Source of the DNA: an uncultured Ignavibacteriales bacterium
GTDB taxonomy: Bacteria > Bacteroidota > Ignavibacteria > Ignavibacteriales > Ignavibacteriaceae
Length of the DNA stretch: 32,255 bases
Assembly (NCBI GenBank): GCA_903843135.1
Contig: CAIMOS010000150.1
Location: 1 to 32,255 of the forward strand
Direction of reading: 5' to 3'
Shown: piece after piece, positions 1-7,005 of the stretch
Layout: every line of letters starts with the position of its first letter
Numbering within the stretch: position 1 is the first letter of the stretch
Made by a program: the position numbers and the translations under genes
Notes under the pieces: generated by a model
Databases searched by the model: none
Told to the model about the DNA's origin: nothing
Seen by the model: only the letters and a program-made list of their open reading frames with translations

Positions 1-225
1 ACGACTTGCACCCTAATTTGATCTATCTCTGGAAGAAAGAGTTGTTCGAAAACGCAGCAATGATTTTCGCCAAGGAGAAAGGGACAAAGTCCGAGGAACT
101 AAAAATCCAAAAATTAGAGGCAAAGCTTCAAGACAAAGATTCCCTGATCAGTGAACTTGTCGCAGACAACCTGAAGATGAAAAAAAAGTTCATGGGGAGA
201 TTTGAATGGTCGTTGGGTTGAACCG
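1..225 (+). mobile_element. IS3-family transposase remnant (OrfA C-terminal part)
   Basis: The frame is open from base 3 at the window edge to a stop at 219-221. It encodes the end of an IS3-type OrfA: the HPN-x-IYxWKK segment that follows the helix-turn-helix, then a leucine-zipper-like coiled coil ending in a lysine cluster, as in OrfA proteins of this group. The N-terminal helix-turn-helix lies outside the window or is missing. A second frame that opens at 181 reads NGRWVEP, which resembles the opening of some IS3 OrfB proteins, but no transposase catalytic (DDE) domain follows. The element is therefore probably truncated near base 225. No terminal inverted repeat or target duplication could be identified. 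OrfA identity is recognised by eye from motifs; the OrfB resemblance is weaker. Confidence 0.6.
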
Positions 226-621
226 GCCATCCCTTTTAACGCTCTGATCAACCGGCTTAAGAACCAGCACCGGAATGATTTTATGCTGCATCACTCAACC
301 GCCGCCGAACTTTCACAACCGGGGGATTATATCGATTCCGTAATTGATAAAGGCGTTACTGCCGCAGGTGAGATACTCGCCCATTATCTGGAGATGGGCA
401 GAATTACCGGTGAAGAAGAGTCCGCTTTCCTGAAGATGATAGCGGACGTTGCAGAAGACCTGAGAGACGGGGGTATCTCGCGCGGTCTGTACGGCTATTT
501 CGAAAATCATTTTGATTATAGCAAAGATGTGTTCAATAGCAAATATCATAATATAGCAGATTATCTGGTGCGTGTGCTGAAATCAAGTATTGAAAAACAA
601 CTCACGGAAGACCGGAACTGA
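202..621 (+). CDS. hypothetical protein, start uncertain
   Basis: I do not recognise this 139-residue soluble protein. It has no signal peptide or membrane segment and is largely alpha-helical and acidic. The TTG at 202 lies inside the IS remnant and gives an IS-like NGRWVEP opening, so the native start may be later, for example the ATG at 283 (112 residues). The stop overlaps the ATG of the next gene by one base (TGATG at 619-623), so the two are probably translationally coupled and work together. Insertion or deletion of the IS may have replaced the original N-terminus. The C-terminal half is a clean open frame with normal codon use, which supports a real gene. Confidence 0.55.
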   Translation: MNGRWVEPAIPFNALINRLKNQHRNDFMLHHSTAAELSQPGDYIDSVIDKGVTAAGEILAHYLEMGRITGEEESAFLKMIADVAEDLRDGGISRGLYGYFENHFDYSKDVFNSKYHNIADYLVRVLKSSIEKQLTEDRN

Positions 622-1127
622 TGAATGAAGACCTGAAAAATATTACTGAAGAACAACTCTTTCTGTTTGTTCATTTTCCGCAAGAGCTTAAGGAAGATAT
701 CAGGCTGCTTATATCGAAGAATATTGAAAAGTTCAGTAAAGAACTCGATTACCTTAAGGCATTTGATTTTTCGGTTGTGGACGGAGCAGAGGCAGGCCCG
801 CTCCCATATATTACAATTCTCGATAACACTACTCCCCCTCCGGTTATAAAAAGCGATGAGTACCGGCTATCCGCTAAAACCAGAGAGAATCCGCAGCCAG
901 TTAAGGTGCAGACATTCAGCCATAACGATAATAAGTTCCTGATTAAGATAATGGAGAAGGACGGGATCAGTACCCTCTATTTTTATTCGAAAGAAAATAT
1001 TGAAGGGAAGAAAATAAATTTGACTTTACTACCGGAAGGAAAACACCTTGTGCTTCTCAAAGCGGATGAGCCGGTAATAATTGAAACTGTGGAGGCAATT
1101 CAGAAGATCAGCGTTTCTCTCGCGTAA
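621..1127 (+). CDS. hypothetical protein coupled to the upstream gene
   Basis: A 168-residue protein with no signal peptide or membrane helices and no family that I recognise. Its first ~60 residues look helical and acidic, a proline-rich stretch (TTPPPV) follows at about residues 70-75, and the C-terminal ~80 residues look beta-rich. The start ATG shares one base with the stop of the preceding gene, which marks a two-gene operon. The next genes point the opposite way and converge on it, with only ~23 bases between the stops and no convincing terminator hairpin. It could be an accessory protein of whatever the preceding gene does. Nothing in the sequence suggests a catalytic site. Confidence 0.6.
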   Translation: MNEDLKNITEEQLFLFVHFPQELKEDIRLLISKNIEKFSKELDYLKAFDFSVVDGAEAGPLPYITILDNTTPPPVIKSDEYRLSAKTRENPQPVKVQTFSHNDNKFLIKIMEKDGISTLYFYSKENIEGKKINLTLLPEGKHLVLLKADEPVIIETVEAIQKISVSLA

Positions 1128-1150
1128 AAGCGTCAGGCCGCCCCTTCTGT

Positions 1151-1468
1151 TCAATTCACTTTTAACCGAATTCCCGTTTCTTTAATCTCCTTCACAAACG
1201 GATCATCCTCTGTAAAATCCTCGACACTGAAAGGATGTACCTGAATATCGTATGATACTTTCAGAATATATTTCCCGAGTTTGAGCCTGTCCATAAATCG
1301 GTTGCCTTCAAATTTATCCGAGACGATTGCAATATCAATATCGCTTTCCTCCCTGGCATTCCCTTTAGCATATGACCCAAAAAGGTATGCCTCTTTTATA
1401 GGATAATCAGGGGCAACTTCAAGCAAAAATTTACTCGTTATATTTGTGATATCTGAGTCGTTATACAT
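1151..1468 (-). CDS. MNT-type minimal nucleotidyltransferase (putative antitoxin of HEPN/MNT pair)
   Basis: This 105-residue protein has the hallmark of minimal nucleotidyltransferases of the polymerase-beta fold: GSYAKG at residues 31-36 and SDIDI at 42-46, giving the metal-binding Asp43 and Asp45, with a likely third Asp at 74 (YDIQVH). In characterised HEPN/MNT modules the MNT protein neutralises the HEPN ribonuclease, in some cases by transferring AMP to it. The ATG lies 31 bases inside the end of the upstream HEPN gene, so the two are co-transcribed and probably coupled. All catalytic residues are present, so the enzyme should be active. Family assignment is firm; the antitoxin role is inferred from the pairing. 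Confidence 0.85.
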   Translation of the reverse strand: MYNDSDITNITSKFLLEVAPDYPIKEAYLFGSYAKGNAREESDIDIAIVSDKFEGNRFMDRLKLGKYILKVSYDIQVHPFSVEDFTEDDPFVKEIKETGIRLKVN

Positions 1469-1836
1469 TTATAAAAGTCTTTAATTTGATTTAGGGCTGA
1501 TTCAGTGTACTCTTTTGTACATTTCTGCCTGAAACTGAATTTATAATCGGGATAACGTGCTTCAATATTAAAAGTGTTTACAACAGTTAAAAATTCCAAA
1601 CCGATGTCCTCACACTTAAGTTTAGCTTCATTCGCCAATTTTAACAGATTATGAGTTTTTGTTGGAATGTTTCCATCATTATTTTTAATCCAAAGAGCTT
1701 TCAATGCTTTTTCAAGGACGAGATGCCCCATAAATAAGGACCAGTCATAGTTGGAGGATATGAAATTTTTCATCATAGAATCCAGATCATAACCTGCGGC
1801 TGTTAACCAATAATTTATATGGTCAGATTTTTCCAT
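1438..1836 (-). CDS. HEPN-domain protein (putative toxin of HEPN/MNT pair)
   Basis: A 132-residue helical protein with the features of the HEPN family often paired with minimal nucleotidyltransferases: an N-terminal AAxYDLDSM helix, a hydrophobic LEKALKALWI helix at 41-50, THNLLKLA at 61-68 and an ARYPDY motif at 93-98. It precedes and overlaps the MNT gene, the usual order of these modules. The RX4HXY ribonuclease motif of characterised HepT toxins is not visible, so ribonuclease activity is doubtful; this subgroup may bind nucleotide or act differently. The ATG at 1836 opens the operon. The 121-base gap upstream separates it from the PP2C operon, which ends at 1958 on the same strand. Confidence 0.8.
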   Translation of the reverse strand: MEKSDHINYWLTAAGYDLDSMMKNFISSNYDWSLFMGHLVLEKALKALWIKNNDGNIPTKTHNLLKLANEAKLKCEDIGLEFLTVVNTFNIEARYPDYKFSFRQKCTKEYTESALNQIKDFYKCITTQISQI

Positions 1837-1957
1837 TTACTGATTACTTTTTCACTGTAAATACGTAAGCTAATATAAACAATATTCACGTATGATTTAG
1901 GAAAATTGAATTTCGAAACTTCCGGTGGATGTAACTGTAAAAGTTCTTAAATCATTA

Positions 1958-4507
1958 TTAAAGAATTTTCACCGTCACCAGCGTCATATCATCATTCTGC
2001 GTGAAGCCGTGACGGAAGTTCTGGACTTCAGAAAGGATCTTCGAAGTAATTTGGTTAGCGCTTAATGACTTATTCTCTCTGATCAGTTCAAGGAGTTTTC
2101 CTGTCTCGAACATTTCAAGGCGCTCGTTCATTGCTTCGGTAATGCCGTCGGAGTAAAACACGAAGACCTGCCCGTCTTTAAGCGCAATTTCCTCTTCCTG
2201 TATAGTCCGGTTGAAAACGCGCCCCTTCTCGAGCCCCAGTGCGAGGCCCTGCGATTTAAGTTCGTAGGTTGTTCCGTTTTCGGAAATGACTAACGGCAGA
2301 TGTCCGGCACGGCAGAACTTCAATTTCCTGTTTTCAAGATCGAATAATGCGAGACTAATAGTAACAAAAGAACTCCTGTCAAAAAGCTGGTAAACTTTCT
2401 GGTTTAATTCCATAAGGATCTCCACCGGATCATCCCCCTTTTCACAGGCGAATTGAAACAGTGTCTGTACTTTAGTCATATACAATGATGCTGCCAGCCC
2501 TTTACCCGAAACATCTCCGACAACGACATATAGCTTGTTCCCCGATTTATGGATAAGGTCAAAATAGTCTCCTCCTACCTGATTGGCGGGAACCATCTCT
2601 CCGAACACATCAAGCCCTTTTATTTCGGGGAACCTGTTCGGCAGGAGGCTCTGCTGTATCTTCCTGGCAAGTTCAAGTTCTTTCTCAAGATTCATCTTCT
2701 CGGCCTCTGCCGCGTATAACCTTGAATTTTCAATCGCCGCGGAAGTCTGGTTAGCGACTGCAACAAGAAGTTCGAGATCGCTGCCGCCGAACTGCGAACC
2801 CGCGCGTTTCAGGCCGAATAACAAAAATCCGATAAGTTTATTATTAGACATCATCGGGATCGCGGTGAAGACACCGTTCTCGATCAGCATCCCTGCGCTA
2901 TCCGGGAAAACAGATTCAAAATCACTCCGCTCGAGGACGATCTGCGCTTTTCTCAGTTTCTTATCATCAATAAAATTCTGAAGGTTCCTGGAATCATACT
3001 GTATCTCCACCATCGGGAAATTGAATCCGGTATGACTCTCACAGGAGCAGGTATGGCCTTCCTTCCAGAGACATATCCCGAATACTTTTACTTTAAGCGT
3101 GGATACAAAAACTTTTTCAAGGCTGGCAATGATATTACGGTAACCGACTATATTTGAAAGATTATTACTGAACTCGATAAGGATTTTTCTCGCTTCAAAC
3201 TGTTCCGGGTAAAATCTTTTAGTTAAAATTTCCTGGATGCGCTCACGAAGAGACTGAAACACCAGTCCGAATATTATAAATGCAAGCAGCGCCGTTATAC
3301 TTTTATATTCTTCCGGAACGACTCCCCCGGCCGCCTGCCCCAGCCCGTAAACCAGTCCAAGGTAAATCGCAGCCAACAGAAGCGTGGCGAAACCGTACGT
3401 AACAGTATTCTTAACGACATCGCTTACATCCATCAGATTGTATCTGAAGATAGAGTATCCGAAAGCAAGCGGCAGCAGCACCATTAAGATCACCGGCGTG
3501 TAGTACTCAGGCGAATTGTAAATAATCCCGCCGATCCTTGGTGCAACAAAAATAACGAACATCATTCCCAGGAAGCCCGCTATATAGGAGATCAGGATTA
3601 CAAGAAGCGGTTTCCGCTTTGCTTTATCCTTGTTCCTTTTAAAATTTATCAGCAGTAAGATCAGCGCTGCGATATACGCAGTGGGCAGAGCGGAGTTCAA
3701 AATGGTAATATTAAACGGAGTTGCAAAAAGAAGCACACCTGTTGAGAAGAATATATATATTACTCTGAAAGTGTAGTAGAGCGTAATCGCAACCGGGATG
3801 CCATAGAGCAGGCCTAAATATATTTTACTCCTCGCAAACCTGAACTCTGCAGGGAAAACCGAGAAGAAATGAATGATCAGCGAGGGGATAAGGTTCGAAG
3901 CGATAACCCAGACCGACAGATAAGTGAGCGAGACAACATTGCTCGCCATTACCGATCCGAACGGATTGATGAGAACCAGTGAGATGTTTATGCAGTAACC
4001 GGCGCCTATATAATAGAATAATCTTTGCGTAAGACCGTCCTGCTTGGACATCTTGACGATAAACCCGACCATCAGCCAGATAAGCGCAAGTAAACTTACA
4101 TTCACATTGTAGTAGTTAATCAGTTTTTTTATCCTGATGTAAGTTTCAATCGTTTTGCCTTCCCTGATTACGGTGTACTTTACGGAGTCACCTTCAGCTT
4201 TACTGTTAAGTATACTCTGCGCGTGAAGATCGCTTTTAATGCGCTGGTTGTCAACCTGCACAAGGAGGTCACCGTCTTTGATGCCGGCCTGATCAGTTAC
4301 GCCGCCCGGCTTTATCTGTGTAATGATAAGGGATCGGTATTTGCCGGGATCTTTAGTGTTTAACCAAAGGCATTCATCGTTAGACGTGCGGTTGAATGAT
4401 ACAACTGAGATAAAACTCATCAGGGCAAAAAATCCGAGCACGAGCGTTATCATAATGAGGAGGGACCTTTGATGCCGTAACAAAAATTCTTTTATGAATT
4501 TTATCAT
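1958..4507 (-). CDS. membrane PP2C (SpoIIE/RsbU-type) phosphatase with PDZ and GAF domains
   Basis: An 849-residue multi-domain phosphatase. One N-terminal membrane helix (about 15-36) is followed by a PDZ-like domain facing outside (about 50-128, with PGGVTDQAGIKDGD), roughly eight or nine membrane helices (about 135-420), a cytoplasmic GAF-like domain (about 440-600), a coiled linker of the form LEKELELARKIQQSLLP, and a C-terminal PP2C domain. The PP2C metal motifs VGGDYFD, GDVSGKG, SDGITEA and NDDMT are all present, so it should be active. RsbU-type enzymes dephosphorylate a STAS anti-anti-sigma protein and release it to bind its kinase. The ATG overlaps the stop of the upstream phosphatase by four bases (ATGA). 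It is the last gene of the partner-switching operon. The PDZ suggests sensing of peptides or envelope proteins (inference). Confidence 0.9.
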   Translation of the reverse strand: MIKFIKEFLLRHQRSLLIMITLVLGFFALMSFISVVSFNRTSNDECLWLNTKDPGKYRSLIITQIKPGGVTDQAGIKDGDLLVQVDNQRIKSDLHAQSILNSKAEGDSVKYTVIREGKTIETYIRIKKLINYYNVNVSLLALIWLMVGFIVKMSKQDGLTQRLFYYIGAGYCINISLVLINPFGSVMASNVVSLTYLSVWVIASNLIPSLIIHFFSVFPAEFRFARSKIYLGLLYGIPVAITLYYTFRVIYIFFSTGVLLFATPFNITILNSALPTAYIAALILLLINFKRNKDKAKRKPLLVILISYIAGFLGMMFVIFVAPRIGGIIYNSPEYYTPVILMVLLPLAFGYSIFRYNLMDVSDVVKNTVTYGFATLLLAAIYLGLVYGLGQAAGGVVPEEYKSITALLAFIIFGLVFQSLRERIQEILTKRFYPEQFEARKILIEFSNNLSNIVGYRNIIASLEKVFVSTLKVKVFGICLWKEGHTCSCESHTGFNFPMVEIQYDSRNLQNFIDDKKLRKAQIVLERSDFESVFPDSAGMLIENGVFTAIPMMSNNKLIGFLLFGLKRAGSQFGGSDLELLVAVANQTSAAIENSRLYAAEAEKMNLEKELELARKIQQSLLPNRFPEIKGLDVFGEMVPANQVGGDYFDLIHKSGNKLYVVVGDVSGKGLAASLYMTKVQTLFQFACEKGDDPVEILMELNQKVYQLFDRSSFVTISLALFDLENRKLKFCRAGHLPLVISENGTTYELKSQGLALGLEKGRVFNRTIQEEEIALKDGQVFVFYSDGITEAMNERLEMFETGKLLELIRENKSLSANQITSKILSEVQNFRHGFTQNDDMTLVTVKIL

Positions 4508-6189
4508 AACACCTTCACTACTATCATTGTTATATCGTCCGACTGCGGGAAACCCTCAACGTATTCATCAATCGCTGATCTGATCTTCTGAAGTATCTCA
4601 TTCGCGGTGAGATCAGGAGAAACACCGGTAAGCAGATTCTCGAACTTCTCATCAGAGAACTCCCTGTCAGCCCGGTTCTTCGCTTCCGTTACGCCGTCGG
4701 TAAACATCACGATTATGTCGCCCTTCTGAAGCTCAACTTCTTCCTCAGCGTATGGCACCATTGTTTTCATCACACCGAAAATCATTCCGCCTTTATCAAG
4801 ATACCTGATCTTCCTGTCTCTGATCAGGAGCGGAGGATTGTGCCCGGCGTTTACATAAATCAGCTTCTTCTCATCTGTAGATAACTTGCACCAGAAAAAC
4901 GTAATGAACCGCCCTTCGGAAGTATTTTCTGAGACGAGATTGTTCAGTAATCCGGTAGCCTGAGAGATCGGAAGGTTCTGCATTGCGATTGATTTTAAGA
5001 ATGCCTGAAGGTTCGCCATAAGCAATGACGCGGGAACGCCTTTTCCGGAAACGTCTGCGATTGCAAGATACAGTTTTTCTTCCGCTGCCCTGATAATATC
5101 GTAATAGTCGCCCCCCACCTGCTTTGACGGAACTGTAACAGCCGCTACATCATAATACTTCAGAGACGGCATCTCTTTAGGGAGAAGATTCTTCTGTATA
5201 TCCTTTGCTATTTCGAGTTCTTCTTCCATTCTTTGCTTCTCAAGGGCTTCTTTGAATAACCTGCGGTTCTCAAGAGAGATTATCGCAAGATTGCCTATTG
5301 ATGAGATAAACTCAATATCCGTATCCGAATACGGCGACTGGTTCATTCTTTTCCCCAGCAGAATAAGGCCTCTTGTTTCATTCTGATATTTCATCGGAAT
5401 GATAAGTTCAACTTTAAGCGCCGCCAAAGCGGAATAATTTGTATTTATCTGATCAGTGCCGACAGGGACGCTGATCGCCTGAAGATTTATCTGGTTGACG
5501 AAATCAAGCACCGGCTGTTTGGGTATCGTGGATTCGATTACTTTAAGTTTGGTTTCATCCAGATAACAAACCGAATAAGATGACACGAGGAAATTACCCA
5601 GCAGCGAATAAACAAGAAGTTTACTTATCCGTTCTTCATCGATCAATGCGCCGAATTCTTTGCTCAGTTCAAACAGCGAACTCAACCTGTTTAATCTCTG
5701 GTCAAGGTCTCTGTTCAGTCCGCGCAGTTCTTCCACGAACATCGAATTTTCAATTGAAGTAGCGGAAATATTGAGAATTGTTCTCAAAAATTCTATCTCA
5801 TCTTCAGAATAGCCGCTCTTGTTAATTTTTTCGCCAAGTACTATACATCCCAGAACACCGCGGGATGAATTTATCGGCTCGCATACCTGTAAATTATGCC
5901 CCGCCATATAGCTTTTCATCTCTGACTTAGCAAGTTCATCGTTACCGGAAGAGATTGAAGGGAACTTTTCCATTTCCTCTCTGCTGATACCTTTATAAGC
6001 GGCCGGAGTGAAGAACCCTTTACTGTTCAGCGCTACAAATCCGCGTGTAGTCAAAAACTTTCCGAAGCAGCTGAGCAATAAATTGTTCAGAGTGAACTCA
6101 AGGCTCAGGCTCGAGTTAACGGCACGGCTGAATTCAACCAGGGCGGTTAAATTTCTTTTGATCAGAATGTCATCATTCGTACGTAACAT
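4504..6189 (-). CDS. cytoplasmic tandem-GAF PP2C (SpoIIE/RsbU-type) phosphatase
   Basis: A 561-residue soluble phosphatase without membrane helices. Two GAF-like domains (about 12-160 and 165-320) each end in the usual helix (SATSIENSM and AIISLENRR), then a coiled linker (EEELEIAKDIQKNLLP) leads to a PP2C domain (about 340-561). The metal-binding motifs VGGDYYD, ADVSGKG, FTDGVTEA and SDDIT are intact. It should act on the STAS protein encoded upstream, with the GAF domains as cytoplasmic input sites for a small ligand or redox signal. It begins 5 bases after the kinase gene stop and overlaps the next phosphatase by four bases, so it is central in the operon. The ATG at 6189 is the only sensible start. 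Confidence 0.9.
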   Translation of the reverse strand: MLRTNDDILIKRNLTALVEFSRAVNSSLSLEFTLNNLLLSCFGKFLTTRGFVALNSKGFFTPAAYKGISREEMEKFPSISSGNDELAKSEMKSYMAGHNLQVCEPINSSRGVLGCIVLGEKINKSGYSEDEIEFLRTILNISATSIENSMFVEELRGLNRDLDQRLNRLSSLFELSKEFGALIDEERISKLLVYSLLGNFLVSSYSVCYLDETKLKVIESTIPKQPVLDFVNQINLQAISVPVGTDQINTNYSALAALKVELIIPMKYQNETRGLILLGKRMNQSPYSDTDIEFISSIGNLAIISLENRRLFKEALEKQRMEEELEIAKDIQKNLLPKEMPSLKYYDVAAVTVPSKQVGGDYYDIIRAAEEKLYLAIADVSGKGVPASLLMANLQAFLKSIAMQNLPISQATGLLNNLVSENTSEGRFITFFWCKLSTDEKKLIYVNAGHNPPLLIRDRKIRYLDKGGMIFGVMKTMVPYAEEEVELQKGDIIVMFTDGVTEAKNRADREFSDEKFENLLTGVSPDLTANEILQKIRSAIDEYVEGFPQSDDITMIVVKVL

Positions 6190-6194
6190 AACTG

Positions 6195-6626
6195 TCAGTT
6201 AAACTTCTTTATCAGGATCAGTTTGTTATATTTACCTTCGTACGAAGTGTATTGTACTTCGTCCATAAGGGTCCTCATCAGGTACAGCCCCAGCCCTCCG
6301 ACACGCTTTTCTTCAAGGTACTGCTTCATATCCGGTTTCGGGATTTCATTCGGATCGAATGAATCGCCGTAATCCAGGATGGTAACTGTACACGAGTCGG
6401 GTTCAAGAGCTAAATGCACCCTGATCTCTTTATCTTTCGCGTAATGGTAGGAGTGCTTCACAATATTCGTAGAAGCCTCATCGACAGCGAGAATGATCTT
6501 ATCGACCGCATCATCAGCCACACCGGCAGGAGTGATGCTTTCACGGATAAAATTCCTTATCGCCGAAAGCTCCTCGGTACTGCTTTTTACGCTTATATCG
6601 AATGTGTTTTGTTTAATCGTTTCCAC
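6195..6626 (-). CDS. RsbW/SpoIIAB-like serine kinase (HATPase, anti-sigma type)
   Basis: A 143-residue GHKL-fold ATPase of the anti-sigma kinase family. The N box has Glu50 and Asn54 (VDEASTNIVKHSY), the G1 box is DYGDSFDP at 85-92, and the G2 box is GGLGLYLM at 110-117, so ATP binding and kinase chemistry should be intact. Members phosphorylate a STAS antagonist on serine and bind a sigma factor or other partner when the STAS protein is phosphorylated. The start is GTG at 6626. The gene lies 12 bases after the STAS gene and 5 bases before the tandem-GAF phosphatase. No sigma-B-like gene is adjacent, so the output partner is unknown; an anti-sigma role is inferred only. Confidence 0.9.
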   Translation of the reverse strand: METIKQNTFDISVKSSTEELSAIRNFIRESITPAGVADDAVDKIILAVDEASTNIVKHSYHYAKDKEIRVHLALEPDSCTVTILDYGDSFDPNEIPKPDMKQYLEEKRVGGLGLYLMRTLMDEVQYTSYEGKYNKLILIKKFN

Positions 6627-6638
6627 GGCTTTAAGGTA

Positions 6639-6989
6639 TTATTGCTTTATAAATTTTTCGATCGCTTCATTTTCGGAACTGAATATTTCATACAGCAGGG
6701 GGAATCCCAGCAGGTCGAATATGTTAAAGACATTCGGCTTCATCGCTGCAAGCTTAATATCGCCTTTATTCTCACGCATCGTCTCAATAAAGGCCATAAA
6801 CACGCCGAGACCGGCGCTGCTTATATAACTCAGCTGCTCGAAGTTTACCACAACATTGAATTTCTTCTCCTTAATAAGTTCAGAGAATACGTTTTCAAGC
6901 TGCGGTGCGGTATGCGCATCGAGGTAACCTCCCAGTTCCACGATATTCACCTGATTCTGCTGTTTGATATTTGTGAAGAACTCTGACAT
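6639..6989 (-). CDS. RsbV/SpoIIAA-like STAS anti-sigma factor antagonist
   Basis: A 116-residue single STAS domain. It shows GYLDAHTAP at about 21-29 and the phosphorylation loop YISSAGLGVF at 55-64. Aligned to SpoIIAA by the GLG, Ser58 sits at the position of its phosphorylated Ser58, while the preceding Asp is replaced by Ser57, a common variant in bacterial STAS antagonists. Unphosphorylated protein should bind the RsbW-like kinase encoded 12 bases downstream; any of the three PP2C phosphatases in this operon could restore that state. The ATG at 6989 is 16 bases after the stop of the first phosphatase gene. It is the only STAS gene in the window, so it is the probable shared substrate. Confidence 0.92.
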   Translation of the reverse strand: MSEFFTNIKQQNQVNIVELGGYLDAHTAPQLENVFSELIKEKKFNVVVNFEQLSYISSAGLGVFMAFIETMRENKGDIKLAAMKPNVFNIFDLLGFPLLYEIFSSENEAIEKFIKQ

Positions 6990-7005
6990 TTATTTACTCC
7001 GTTTA

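Noticed and set aside
6414-6986. 190-residue plus-strand open frame across the kinase and STAS genes
   Set aside because: It is antisense to two well-supported genes, spans both, and its translation looks like a frame shadow without any recognisable domain.
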